A stretch of 64,000 nt of DNA from KACC-23026 sp963829575 (GTDB lineage: Bacteria; Bacillota; Bacilli; Bacillales; Sporolactobacillaceae): NCBI GenBank assembly GCA_963829575.1, contig CAWHJF010000001.1, forward strand, positions 62,001 through 126,000, written 5' to 3'. Made by a program: the position numbers and the translations under genes. The notes beneath the pieces are model-generated. The model had not been told where the DNA came from and searched no databases. It was given only the letters and a program-made list of their open reading frames with translations. Below, in pieces: positions 25,670-35,329 of this stretch (positions are counted from its first letter, which is position 1; each line of letters begins with the position of its first letter).

Positions 25670-26917
25670 TCACTCCGCACTAGGAGAAGTAGGATTTGGC
25701 TTGGCGGACGGAAAAATTATTGTGAAATGCGTCCCTTTACCGAACTCACTTTTAACGGTAAGCTTACCTTTATGCTTATCTACAATCCATTTGGCAATCG
25801 AGAGTCCAAGCCCCGTTCCTTCTTGATGCGTTCGCGACGAATCCGCCTGAAAGAAGCGATCGAAAATCCGCTTTAAGTCCTCCGGTTTTACACCAATGCC
25901 ATTATCGCTAATCTCCAAAAAAACCGAACCGGATTCTTGATGACAGAGCACTTTAATTTCTCCACTTTCTTCTTGGGTGAATTTCAAGGCGTTATCCAAG
26001 AAGATGACCAATAATTGATGCAAACGTTCGCGATCTCCTAACACATACATCGGGCTATGCGACATATTTAAAACCAGCTTTTTTTCCTGAAACATCGCAA
26101 TTTCTTCAAATTGTCTCACTACGTTTTGAACCACGTCATTCAACAAAACCGGCGTGGATTCAATCTCAATTTGGTTGGCATCGGATCTGGCCAGGGTTAG
26201 CAAATGTGAAACGAGTTTAGACAACCGGCGGGTTTCTTGAAGGGATATCGAAATGTCATCTATTTTATCTTGAATCATGGCTCTCGGCGATTGCAAGAGC
26301 ATCTCAATTCTGGATTGAACGATGGTTAAAGGCGTCCGAATCTCATGCGACGCATCTGATACAAATTGCTGCTGTCGATCCCAGGCTTGTTTAATGGGCT
26401 TTAAAGACCGATGCGCTAAGAAAAGCCCAGCACCGCCTGCGAGCAACACTCCACCTATTAAAGAAACAAATATAATAGCTAACAGGGTATGCAACACCTG
26501 TTTTTCAGGATTTATAAAAACAAAAAACTCAGCCTTTATCACACCTGTATCTGTTATTATTTTTGCCGTATAAGTACGAAAGTAATTTTGACCAATTTTA
26601 CGATCAATGATTTGATTCATAACCGTTGGTTTAAGCTTTTTCAAACTATTACTCAGAGGGTCATCAGGCCCACTCAAGGACCGGGTCGTTGTGCCAACGA
26701 TTTGATTATTAGAATTCCAAAGCAACACATTGACTTGAGGGTCCCGAATTCGCCCCTCTGATGCAAAATGTTCACTCGCATTATGAAGGGATTGATCAAT
26801 GGATCGATAAAAAACCCCTTGTGTATAAAAATAGACGGTAGAACTAAGAATCCCCAATAAAATAAAGAAAATCGCCGTGTTTAATAGGGTCAATCTAATG
26901 AGCGTTTTTCGAAACAT
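25670..26917 (-). CDS. Sensor histidine kinase
   Basis: 415 residues. TM1 (about 10-32), an extracellular domain of about 105 residues, TM2 (about 143-168), a short linker, HisKA with His191 in SDASHEIRTPL, and HATPase_c with DNALKFTQ, DNGIGV and GTGLGLS. The gene follows its response regulator by 10 bases. Its extracellular domain has no named fold I recognise. The system lies next to a MacAB-like efflux operon, which it may control. Confidence 0.92.
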   Translation of the reverse strand: MFRKTLIRLTLLNTAIFFILLGILSSTVYFYTQGVFYRSIDQSLHNASEHFASEGRIRDPQVNVLLWNSNNQIVGTTTRSLSGPDDPLSNSLKKLKPTVMNQIIDRKIGQNYFRTYTAKIITDTGVIKAEFFVFINPEKQVLHTLLAIIFVSLIGGVLLAGGAGLFLAHRSLKPIKQAWDRQQQFVSDASHEIRTPLTIVQSRIEMLLQSPRAMIQDKIDDISISLQETRRLSKLVSHLLTLARSDANQIEIESTPVLLNDVVQNVVRQFEEIAMFQEKKLVLNMSHSPMYVLGDRERLHQLLVIFLDNALKFTQEESGEIKVLCHQESGSVFLEISDNGIGVKPEDLKRIFDRFFQADSSRTHQEGTGLGLSIAKWIVDKHKGKLTVKSEFGKGTHFTIIFPSAKPNPTSPSAE

Positions 26918-26927
26918 AATAGTCCCC

Positions 26928-27599
26928 TTACTGGTCAGACATCATATAACCAATTCCCCGAATGGTTCGCACATCCTTGTCGTAACCGTAGGGCTGGAGT
27001 TTCTTCCGGATTTGATGGACGTACACTTCCACAATTCCAATTGTCGTATCGGAATCAAACCCCCAAATTCGATCATAAATTTGCTCTCTAGTTAAAATTT
27101 GCTCCTTGTGCTGAATTAAGTACTCGAGCAGTTCAAATTGTTTGATCGTAAAAGGCACTGCCTCTTCGTCCACCACAATCTGCTTTTTTGTCACATCAAT
27201 CGTGATTCCTTTATAATTAAGCGTCTGGTCCGAGGACATTTTGGCACTCCGACGTAGGATGGCGAGCAGACGCGCCTTTAGTTCTTGGTTCTGAAACGGT
27301 TTGACTAGATAATCGTCGCCACCAAGCGTGAGCCCTTTGACGCGATCCTCTAGAGAATCCTTGGCGGTCAAAAATAAGACTGGCGTCTCCACTTTTTGTT
27401 TTCTGAGCTCTTTAATGATTTGAAAGCCATCCATTTCAGGAAGCATGACATCGAGTAAAATGACATCATAAATCCCTTGCTCCGCTTGATAGAGCGCCTC
27501 GTCGCCACTCATGGCTGTATCAATCGTATAATCACTTTCCAAAACCTGGACAATAGAATCTAGCAGAGCTTTATTATCTTCTACAACAAGCAGTCTCAT
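26928..27599 (-). CDS. OmpR-family response regulator
   Basis: 223 residues. Receiver domain with the phospho-acceptor Asp50 (ILLDVMLPEMDG), switch Thr and Lys in FLTAKD and LVKPF, and a C-terminal winged helix (about 125-220) ending in RGIGYMM. Start after GGGAGG. Co-transcribed with the following kinase. Direct target unknown; the adjacent ABC efflux operon is the best guess. Confidence 0.93.
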   Translation of the reverse strand: MRLLVVEDNKALLDSIVQVLESDYTIDTAMSGDEALYQAEQGIYDVILLDVMLPEMDGFQIIKELRKQKVETPVLFLTAKDSLEDRVKGLTLGGDDYLVKPFQNQELKARLLAILRRSAKMSSDQTLNYKGITIDVTKKQIVVDEEAVPFTIKQFELLEYLIQHKEQILTREQIYDRIWGFDSDTTIGIVEVYVHQIRKKLQPYGYDKDVRTIRGIGYMMSDQ

Positions 27600-27685
27600 C
27601 TTTCGGTTGGCCTCCCATTAATCAGCTATGTATCAATTTTACCAAATTTATCTGAAAGATTCTCTTTTATAACAAAACGAAGCAA

Positions 27686-27752
27686 GGGTCAGACCCCTCA
27701 TAAGCCTGAAGAATTAATCAGGCTATGGTGTTAGTACGAGGGAGTCGGCCCC
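27686..27752. repeat. GGGTCAG-family inverted repeat, copy 2
   Basis: GGGTCAGACCCC at the left and GGGAGTCGGCCCC at the right, with an inner AGCCTGA/TCAGGCT hairpin. It lies between the response regulator and the ABC permease. Confidence 0.55.
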
Positions 27753-27776
27753 TTTTGAGTCAACCTTATTTTTTAT

Positions 27777-28940
27777 TTATTCAAACCTTAGTGCCTCAAT
27801 TGGGTTAAGTTTGGAGGCTTTATTAGCTGGGAAGACGCCGAATACGACACCAACTGCCAATGAGAAGAGGAACGCAAGTAGGATCACTGGCAACGAGTAA
27901 GCGACGGTTGTACCCGTTGCCACCGTGTATATTTGGGCAGCACCTAGACCGAGTCCGACACCAATTAGCCCACCAAGCGCACTCAAAACAATCGATTCAA
28001 TTAAAAATTGGCCCAATATATCTTTTCTTTTGGCACCTATTGACTTACGAATCCCAATCTCTTTGGTTCGTTCCGTAACCGACACAAACATAATATTCAT
28101 AATCCCAATTCCACCAACAAGTAAGGAAATGCTAGCGATTCCAGCAAGCATCATGGTCATGGTGTCTGTGACGGAACTCATGGTGTCCATAACATCCTGT
28201 TGGTTAAAGACACTGTAATCATCCGTACTCGAGTAGACCTGAGACAAGTTTCGCTCGATCAAAAGCATGGCCATATCCATGACCTTCGAGTTCTGGGCTT
28301 GTGCATAAAACTGCTGAATATGTGTCGTTCCAAGCAGTCTTTGGGCGGTTGTAAACGGTACGATAACCGAATCATCATTACTTTGACCACCCGTACCCCC
28401 AGATGCAGTCAGAACACCTATAACGGTATACGGGTCGCCATTCACCAAGACCTTTTGGCCAACCGGATCCGTATTTCTAAATAACGTCGTCGCAGTATCG
28501 CTACCAAGGACAACCACCTTCTGACGATAATCCATATCGATATCCGAAATGAAACGTCCATTCGATATGCTCAAGTTACGCATTGATTCATAGGCCGCAT
28601 TGGAACCGGTTAAAGCCACTTGAGTATTAGTTTTTCCATTTCTTAAAGTCACTCGTCCGGAAAGAACCGGTGACACGGACTTAACACTATTTAGCGTTTT
28701 AACTTGATTCACATCGTCCAGTGTAAACGGGGTATCCGTATTGGTTATATTAACTGTAATTAAATTCGTTCCAAGGCTATTAATTCGGTTTTTGACCGCT
28801 TGGCTCGAACCCTGCCCAATTGAAATCAATACAATGACAGAAGACACACCAATGATGATCCCAAGCATGGTTAAGAATGCACGGGTCTTATTACCTCTTA
28901 TATTCCGAAGGGCCATTTTAATGGACGTTAGTATATTCAT
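27777..28940 (-). CDS. yknZ: MacB/YknZ-type ABC transporter permease
   Basis: 387 residues from ATG at 28940, after GAGGGG. One N-terminal helix (LRNIRGNKTRAFLTMLGIIIGVSS region), a large extracellular MacB-like domain (about 45-265) and three C-terminal helices. The pattern SVTERTKEIGIRKSIGAKRKD is the FtsX-domain coupling loop. It overlaps the ATPase gene by 23 bases. With the fusion protein and ATPase it should form a MacAB-type exporter of peptides or toxic compounds. Confidence 0.92.
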   Translation of the reverse strand: MNILTSIKMALRNIRGNKTRAFLTMLGIIIGVSSVIVLISIGQGSSQAVKNRINSLGTNLITVNITNTDTPFTLDDVNQVKTLNSVKSVSPVLSGRVTLRNGKTNTQVALTGSNAAYESMRNLSISNGRFISDIDMDYRQKVVVLGSDTATTLFRNTDPVGQKVLVNGDPYTVIGVLTASGGTGGQSNDDSVIVPFTTAQRLLGTTHIQQFYAQAQNSKVMDMAMLLIERNLSQVYSSTDDYSVFNQQDVMDTMSSVTDTMTMMLAGIASISLLVGGIGIMNIMFVSVTERTKEIGIRKSIGAKRKDILGQFLIESIVLSALGGLIGVGLGLGAAQIYTVATGTTVAYSLPVILLAFLFSLAVGVVFGVFPANKASKLNPIEALRFE

Positions 28941-29628
28941 GATTGATCCCCTCGTCTTCCTCAATTCTTCCATCACTGATCCGGATGACTCGCCGGCTTT
29001 GTTTCGCCACTTCTTGATCGTGGGTAATCAAGACGATCGTGTGCCCTTCTTTATTTAAGTTAGCAAGGACACCCATGATGTCTTGGCTGGTTTTACTGTC
29101 CAAAGCACCGGTTGGTTCATCGGCAAGTAGAATGGGGGGATGACCAACAAGAGACCGCGCAATGGCAACTCTTTGTTGTTGTCCGCCTGAGAGTTGGTTT
29201 GGCAAGTGATCATAACGATCCGCAAGTCCTACCTGTTCTAGACAACTCAAAGCAATTTCTCTTCTCTCTTTTGTCTTAACTCCACGATAGATCAAGGGCA
29301 ATTCGACGTTCTCTAAGGCGTTTAACCGACCTAGTAGATTAAAATTTTGAAAAATAAATCCGATTTTTTCATTGCGTATTGTGGCAAGTTGGTGATCTTT
29401 GAGTTGCTTGACATAGCTTCCTTCCAAAATATAGTCTCCCGAATCGGGTTGGTCGAGGCAACCAATCATGTTCATAAGGGTGGATTTTCCGGAACCCGAT
29501 GGTCCGACAATGGCCACAAACTCACCCTTTCGAACGCTTAAGGAAACTTGGTCTAATGCATGAACCACATTGCTACCCATTGTATAGGTTTTGACCAAGT
29601 TTTCCATCGTAATGATGGCTTCGCCCAT
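28918..29628 (-). CDS. yknY: MacB/YknY-type ABC transporter ATPase
   Basis: 236 residues. Walker A GPSGSGKST, Q-loop IFQNFNLL, signature LSGGQQQR, Walker B ILLADEPTGALD and H-loop ITHD. This is the LolD/MacB-type ATPase subgroup. The start ATG shares one base with the stop of the upstream fusion-protein gene (TAATG), implying tight coupling. Confidence 0.92.
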   Translation of the reverse strand: MGEAIITMENLVKTYTMGSNVVHALDQVSLSVRKGEFVAIVGPSGSGKSTLMNMIGCLDQPDSGDYILEGSYVKQLKDHQLATIRNEKIGFIFQNFNLLGRLNALENVELPLIYRGVKTKERREIALSCLEQVGLADRYDHLPNQLSGGQQQRVAIARSLVGHPPILLADEPTGALDSKTSQDIMGVLANLNKEGHTIVLITHDQEVAKQSRRVIRISDGRIEEDEGINHEYTNVH

Positions 29629-30746
29629 TAGTTCCCACCTCCAGAACTCGTGCTGCGGTTGCTATTTCCACCGTTGTTGCCTCCACCGCTATAGTTTCGA
29701 CGACTAAAACCACCGGCGCCTCCACCAAAGCCAGCCATTCCGCCGCCATACATTCCAAAGCCAGCTCCACTATTAGACCCTGATGTGGAAGATCCGCTGC
29801 TTTTCACAATTGGAGGCAATTGAACCACCTGGCCGACTTGTAGACCGGAAAGTATTTCAATATCGTTATCGTTATTAATCCCCGTTTTAACCGTTACTTG
29901 TTGTGTATTCGCGTTTGAAGCGGCGGTTTGCCATGCGCTCCGTCTCCCGCCACCATAAGAATTGGTTCCTTGAGAATCGGAGGATTGATTGGAAGCTTTG
30001 TTGGATTGACTAGATTGAGGTGAACCAGAAGTTGCACTTTCTACTAAAACATAAGTCTGGTTTCCTCGCTTATGAATCGCACTAACCGGCACATAGAGCG
30101 TGTTGGTCTTTTGGTTGGTCACAATGCTTGCAGAGGTTGTCATACCTGGCTTTAAATTTTTGGATTGATTGAGGTGGACCGTCACATCAAAGGATGACAC
30201 TCCATTGGAATCCGTACCTGTGTCCGCGATCGCTGCGACTTTACCTGTAAACTTTTGATCCGGATATGCATTGACCGTCACATTGACGGTTTGTCCCTTT
30301 TTTACATTTGGAATATCTAATTCATCAACCGAAATCACCGTATTGAGATTTTGGTAGCTTGTGAGATGACATAGGACACTCCCTGGTTGGACATTGCTTG
30401 TATCATAGACACTGACAGTAGTAATGGTCCCTGCAGCCGGTGCTGTTGCATAGGTTCCATTATTGTATTCAAGTAAATTCTGACCCTTTTTAACAGTCTG
30501 ACCCGCTTTTACGAGAACATTATAGACGGTTTGTTGAGAGGTAGCTTGAATATCTTCATCTATAGCGGGTGATAGACTCCCTGAACCTGTGACATCGGAT
30601 TCTAGTGTTCCTTTTTGAACCGTTGCAGTTGGGATAATAATGTTGGAAGCTGAGCTTTGAGCTTTCGCTTTCTTTTCATGATACCAATACGTCCCACCCC
30701 CACCTACCAATACAATAACGATAATAGCAATCATCCACTTTCGCAT
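29628..30746 (-). CDS. yknX: Membrane fusion protein (YknX/MacA-like) with glycine-rich tail
   Basis: 372 residues from ATG at 30746 (eight bases after AAGGGG; another ATG lies six bases earlier). One N-terminal anchor, then lipoyl-type and beta-barrel domains as in HlyD/MacA proteins, including the phrase VLVKAGQTVKKGQNLLEYNN. Two low-complexity regions are unusual: a Ser/Gln/Asn-rich insert (about 240-275) and a C-terminal tail (last 55 or so residues) almost wholly Gly, Ser and Asn. No outer membrane exists in this organism, so the protein probably helps load substrate outside the membrane. Confidence 0.88.
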   Translation of the reverse strand: MRKWMIAIIVIVLVGGGGTYWYHEKKAKAQSSASNIIIPTATVQKGTLESDVTGSGSLSPAIDEDIQATSQQTVYNVLVKAGQTVKKGQNLLEYNNGTYATAPAAGTITTVSVYDTSNVQPGSVLCHLTSYQNLNTVISVDELDIPNVKKGQTVNVTVNAYPDQKFTGKVAAIADTGTDSNGVSSFDVTVHLNQSKNLKPGMTTSASIVTNQKTNTLYVPVSAIHKRGNQTYVLVESATSGSPQSSQSNKASNQSSDSQGTNSYGGGRRSAWQTAASNANTQQVTVKTGINNDNDIEILSGLQVGQVVQLPPIVKSSGSSTSGSNSGAGFGMYGGGMAGFGGGAGGFSRRNYSGGGNNGGNSNRSTSSGGGN

Positions 30747-30846
30747 TTCCATAACCCCTTCTCTGGTCTTATTTATCAAAGTCTTTAAAGTTATTATGTG
30801 TATCCATTCTTAAAATTTACTTAACACGGTTAACTAACCCAACCAA

Positions 30847-30881
30847 TAAAAAAAGAAGACTCCTGATAACAGGAATCTTCT
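30847..30881 (-). terminator. Intrinsic terminator of the nitroreductase gene
   Basis: AGAAGATTCCTGT / ACAGGAGTCTTCT on the minus strand, followed by T7. Confidence 0.8.
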
Positions 30882-31003
30882 CGAATTTAACATTAAAATG
30901 AGGCATGTGAATTTGGGTGGAGCATTCAGCGCACACAATCTCACGCCTCAACACCTTATCATGTGCATTGAGGCATCTTCATCGCGCAACCTGTTCCATG
31001 GAG

Positions 31004-31573
31004 TCAGTCCAGCCAAGTAGTCACGTCTGTTATGGGTTTTCTAGGTTTCAAATTCGGTTCGACATCCGGATAGCCGATGTACACCAATCCTACAATTTCA
31101 TCATTCTCGCCGAGACCAAAGGCCTGCTTCATTCTTGGGTGATAGGCTGGCGCTCCGGTTCGCCAAATAGCAGCTAATCCCATTGCATGGGCGCCTAAAA
31201 GAATATTTTGAATGGCCGCATGGGTTGCCGCACGGTCTTCTTTTCTTTCAATATCATTATCGTTTCCAAAGGCAACTCCCACGGCAATGACCACCGGGGC
31301 TCTTCTGGCTTTTCCTTGTTGGGTCACTTCAATTAGGTGACGCTCCTCATCGGTCGCATTCGGAACTTTTTCCAGCGCAATATCCGTATAGGCGTCCCCT
31401 AAAATCTGTCTTCCCTCACCCGTCATCACGAAAAAACGCCAGGGTTCAGTATGATGATGATTGGGTGCACGCGTTCCGAGTTTAAGAAGTGCTTCAATTT
31501 TCTCCCGTTCAACCGGATCTGGCTTCACTTTACCAAAGCTTCTTCGAGATTCAATACCTTCTATTAATTTCAT
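31004..31573 (-). CDS. Nitroreductase family protein
   Basis: 189 residues. FMN-binding N-terminal SRRSFGKV and the loop RAPNHHHTEPWRF, and a C-terminal GYPDVEP region are typical of small nitroreductases of the YdjA/YfhC type. Acts in the cytoplasm as an FMN/NAD(P)H oxidoreductase of unknown substrate. It follows the ABC exporter pair by 20 bases and may be read in the same transcript. Confidence 0.85.
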   Translation of the reverse strand: MKLIEGIESRRSFGKVKPDPVEREKIEALLKLGTRAPNHHHTEPWRFFVMTGEGRQILGDAYTDIALEKVPNATDEERHLIEVTQQGKARRAPVVIAVGVAFGNDNDIERKEDRAATHAAIQNILLGAHAMGLAAIWRTGAPAYHPRMKQAFGLGENDEIVGLVYIGYPDVEPNLKPRKPITDVTTWLD

Positions 31574-31593
31574 TCCTCAACGCCTCCACATTC

Positions 31594-33495
31594 CTAGGTT
31601 TTTAAATGTGCGCATTCATTTTCAACATGGGTTTGATTCCGTCCAATGAACTGACTGTTAAAAAGATCCGCATAAAATCCGTTTTCATCAAGCAATTCTT
31701 GATGGGTGCCCTGCTCAATAACCTGCCCATGATTCATCACTAGAATAACATCCGCATCTTGAATCGTCGACAAGCGATGCGCGATGACAAAGCTCGTGCG
31801 CGCTTTCATCAAGCGCTCCATTGCCTTTTGAATATAAAATTCTGTGCGCGTATCCACACTGCTCGTCGCTTCATCCAAAATCAGAAAAGCCGGGTTTGCC
31901 AGGAATGCACGGGCAATGGTGAGCAATTGTTTTTGCCCTTGCGAAAGATTGGAGGTTTCTTCATTCAACCTCGTTTCATATCCCTCGGGCAACGTCCTGA
32001 TAAAACCATCGGCATAAGCCGCTTTGGCTGCCTCGACGATTTCCGCCTTGGTTGCGCCCTCTTTACCATACCCAATATTTTCGCTGATGGTGCCATTAAA
32101 CAACCAAGTATCTTGAAGAACCATTCCGAAAAGGTGGCGCAGATCTTCTCTTTTAAAATCTGTGATCGGAACACCATCAATTTTAATCACACCGTCATCG
32201 ACTTCATAAAAACGCATAAGTAAATTGACAAGGGTTGTTTTCCCTGCACCCGTTGGTCCAACAATGGCGACTTTCTGACCCGATTTCACTGAAATGTTGA
32301 GATTTTGAATGAGCGGTTCATCTTTTTTATATTGAAAGGAAACGTGATCGAAGACAATCTCGCCCTTAGGCACCTCTAATCGTACTACGGCTTCCGTCTC
32401 CCGCTCTTCTTCCACTTCATCGAGCAGTTCAAACACGCGCTCAGCCGATGCGATTGTGGATTGAATGACGTTCGAAATATTCGCAACCTGTGTAATTGGC
32501 TGATTAAATTGTCGCGAGTACTGCAAAAAAGCTTGAACGTCCCCGATCGTAATCATTTGCCGTGTCACAAAGATACCACCAAACACCGCAACGAGCACAT
32601 AACCAATGTTTCCAATAAACATCATGAGCGGCATAATAATGCCTGAGATAAACTGGGCACGCCAACCAGAGTCATAAAGCTCATCATTGATTTGATTAAA
32701 CTCTGTGATGGACCGTTTTTCACGCCCAAACGCTTTTACAATGATATGTCCCGTCACCATTTCTTCAACATGGCCATTTAGCCGGCCTAAAGCACGCTGC
32801 TGACCTTTAAAAAAAGTTTGTGAGCGCGATGCGATCCCTTTTGTCACAAATAAACTAAGCGGAAGGGTCACTAAGGTTAGGATCGTCAACCAACTATTAA
32901 TCGAAAGCATCATGATGAAAATCCCAATTAAAGACACAATGGATGTCATTAACTGCGTTAAACTTTGTTGAAGCGTGGAACTAATATTGTCGACATCATT
33001 GGTGACTCGGCTTAGCAGATCGCCCGTTGAGCGTTGATCAAAAAATTTAAGCGGAAGGCGAAATAACTTCTGATCCACCTCTTTACGCAAATCATAAACC
33101 GTCTTCTGTGCAACCCCTGCCATCAGATACTGCTGAAGATAACCAAAACCAGCACTCACAATATATAAGATGACTAACAGAACCAAAATATGAAAAATGT
33201 ATGTAAAATCAATGCCCGCGCCTGACACGCCTTTAAGTTTTGCCATAGTGCCATTTGCGATCTTCGTCGTCGCCATTCCTAAGAGCTTTGGACTTACAAT
33301 ACTAAACGCCGTACTTAAAATGGCCATTAGAATGACCATTGCCAATTGAACGCGATGTGGCCTTAAATAGGCCAGGAGTCTTTTCAGTGTCCCTTTAAAA
33401 TCCTTGGGTTTTTGAACCGGCATCCCCATTCGCCCATGTCCATGTCCGCGTCCAAAATTTCTTGGTCCACCGCCTCGTGGGCCTTGAAGGGTCAT
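31594..33495 (-). CDS. yfiC: Heterodimeric ABC exporter subunit with canonical site (YfiC-like)
   Basis: 633 residues: a Gly/Arg/His-rich cytoplasmic N-terminus (1-25), six membrane helices and a C-terminal ATP-binding domain. Walker A GPTGAGKTT, signature NLSQGQKQ, Walker B LILDEATSSVD with intact catalytic Glu, and H-loop AHRLS. It overlaps the partner gene by four bases. In YfiBC/TM287-288-type pairs this half carries the working ATPase site. Confidence 0.9.
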   Translation of the reverse strand: MTLQGPRGGGPRNFGRGHGHGRMGMPVQKPKDFKGTLKRLLAYLRPHRVQLAMVILMAILSTAFSIVSPKLLGMATTKIANGTMAKLKGVSGAGIDFTYIFHILVLLVILYIVSAGFGYLQQYLMAGVAQKTVYDLRKEVDQKLFRLPLKFFDQRSTGDLLSRVTNDVDNISSTLQQSLTQLMTSIVSLIGIFIMMLSINSWLTILTLVTLPLSLFVTKGIASRSQTFFKGQQRALGRLNGHVEEMVTGHIIVKAFGREKRSITEFNQINDELYDSGWRAQFISGIIMPLMMFIGNIGYVLVAVFGGIFVTRQMITIGDVQAFLQYSRQFNQPITQVANISNVIQSTIASAERVFELLDEVEEERETEAVVRLEVPKGEIVFDHVSFQYKKDEPLIQNLNISVKSGQKVAIVGPTGAGKTTLVNLLMRFYEVDDGVIKIDGVPITDFKREDLRHLFGMVLQDTWLFNGTISENIGYGKEGATKAEIVEAAKAAYADGFIRTLPEGYETRLNEETSNLSQGQKQLLTIARAFLANPAFLILDEATSSVDTRTEFYIQKAMERLMKARTSFVIAHRLSTIQDADVILVMNHGQVIEQGTHQELLDENGFYADLFNSQFIGRNQTHVENECAHLKT

Positions 33496-35216
33496 GACAA
33501 CGCCTCCTCTGACATTTGGGAACGCACAATTTCTCTGTAAACCGAAGAGGTCTCAATTAACGCCCTATGGGTTCCCTTTCCAACGATTTTCCCATCCTCA
33601 AGCACCAAAATTTGATCGGCATCCATAATGGTGTTGACTCTTTGAGCGACGATAATCACCGTCGCTTGTTGAATGTCGTCCCGCAGCGCCCAACGAAGCT
33701 TGGCATCTGTTTTAAAATCTAAAGCGGAAAAGCTATCATCAAAAAGATAGATGGCTGCTTTACGAACAAGGGCCCTAGCGATCGCAAGACGTTGTTTTTG
33801 CCCACCAGATAAGTTTGTTCCACCTTGAGCAAGCACGGTGTTAAACCCGTCCGGTAAACGTTCAATAAATTCGCTTGCTTGAGCAGTTTGAGCCGCGCGG
33901 CGGACTTCGGCTTCCGTTGCCTCGGGTTTTCCAAATCGAATGTTCTCCTCAATCGAACCCGAAAACAAGGTTGCTTTTTGTGGAACCAATCCAATCAGCT
34001 TTCTCAGATCTTCTTGCAACAAGAAATGAGTATCTACGTTATCAATTAAAATCCGACCGCTTTCCAACTCATAAAACCGAGGAATTAAATTAAGCAGGGT
34101 TGATTTCCCAGCCCCTGTTCCTCCGATAATGGCGGTAACCTTTCCGGGCTCTGCCACAAAGGAAACGGATTCTAGCGCCTGCTTTTCAGCCCCTGGATAT
34201 CGGAAGGACACGTCTTTAAACTCTATTTTCCCTTTAAATGTTTCGTCGCGTCGTGACCCTGTTTCTAAAATGCTCGAAGAAAGATTGAGAACCTCCCCGA
34301 TCCGGTTTATTGAAACTTGAGCCCTTGGAATCATGACAAACATCATCGAAACCATCATGAGCGCAAACATCATTTGCATTGCGTATTGGATGAAGGCCAT
34401 AAGATCCCCCACTTGTAAATGACCAGACGCAATGCGGAAACTACCAAACCACATGATCGCAACGATTGCGACATTTAAAATGAGTTGCATGAAGGGAAAA
34501 AGCACACCCATCGTTCGGTTCGCACGCATCGCCGTTGAGCTTAAGTCCGCACTCGCCTCATCGAATCGTGTTTTTTCATAAGACGCGCGACCAAACGCGC
34601 GAACCACTCGAATCCCCGTCAACCCTTCTCGCAGCACACGATTAAGGCCATCAAGTTTGGTTTGCATCAATCGAAAATATGGGATCCCTTTTTTCTGAAC
34701 AAAATAGATAAAGACAAAAAGGACCGGAATGACGGCTACAATAATTAAGGCAAGCCTCGCATCTTTACTAAATGCCAGAATCACTCCTCCGATTGCCATC
34801 AATGGCGCTCGAACAAACATGCGAAGCATCATGACAATCAACTGCTGAACTTGGTTAATATCGTTTGTGGTTCGTGTTATCAGGGAAGCCGTTCCTATTT
34901 TGTCAAACTCATTTAGGGAAAATGTCTCGATATGAGAAAAAACAGCGGTTCTGAGCCTCCTACTAAACCCTGTAGAGATTTTAGCGGCGAGATAACTCGA
35001 TAGAATCATACCCACCGTCCCTAGAGCAGTCACCCCTAACATATAAAAACCGACTCTGATTATATAAGCGGTATCCCCCTTGAAAATCCCAACGTCCACC
35101 ACATCCGCCATAAGCGTTGGAAGATATAATTGCGAAAGCGCTTGTATAAAAACAAAAAACAAACTCACGACAATCTGCCACCGGTAAGGTTTTAAGTACT
35201 CGAAAAGCTGTTGCAT
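33492..35216 (-). CDS. yfiB: Heterodimeric ABC exporter subunit with degenerate site (YfiB-like)
   Basis: 574 residues: six membrane helices, then an ATP-binding domain with Walker A GGTGAGKST and signature NLSGGQKQR. The catalytic positions differ from consensus: Walker B reads YLFDDSFSALD (Asp in place of Glu) and the H-loop reads AQRVN (Gln in place of His). This is the known degenerate-site half of heterodimeric multidrug exporters. Start after AGGTGA. Starts the yfiB-yfiC-nitroreductase unit. Confidence 0.92.
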   Translation of the reverse strand: MQQLFEYLKPYRWQIVVSLFFVFIQALSQLYLPTLMADVVDVGIFKGDTAYIIRVGFYMLGVTALGTVGMILSSYLAAKISTGFSRRLRTAVFSHIETFSLNEFDKIGTASLITRTTNDINQVQQLIVMMLRMFVRAPLMAIGGVILAFSKDARLALIIVAVIPVLFVFIYFVQKKGIPYFRLMQTKLDGLNRVLREGLTGIRVVRAFGRASYEKTRFDEASADLSSTAMRANRTMGVLFPFMQLILNVAIVAIMWFGSFRIASGHLQVGDLMAFIQYAMQMMFALMMVSMMFVMIPRAQVSINRIGEVLNLSSSILETGSRRDETFKGKIEFKDVSFRYPGAEKQALESVSFVAEPGKVTAIIGGTGAGKSTLLNLIPRFYELESGRILIDNVDTHFLLQEDLRKLIGLVPQKATLFSGSIEENIRFGKPEATEAEVRRAAQTAQASEFIERLPDGFNTVLAQGGTNLSGGQKQRLAIARALVRKAAIYLFDDSFSALDFKTDAKLRWALRDDIQQATVIIVAQRVNTIMDADQILVLEDGKIVGKGTHRALIETSSVYREIVRSQMSEEALS

Positions 35217-35261
35217 GATCGTTCACCTCATGTCTTTATCAAACTGGTGATACTTTGAAAG

Positions 35262-35301
35262 AAAAAAGCCTTTAAACCATTGGACATGTGGATTAAAGGC
35301 T
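35262..35301 (-). terminator. Intrinsic terminator of lgt
   Basis: AGCCTTTAA / TTTAAAGGCT stem, then T6 on the minus strand. Confidence 0.82.
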
Positions 35302-35329
35302 CAGATTACCAATTAAGAACTTATTTAGA

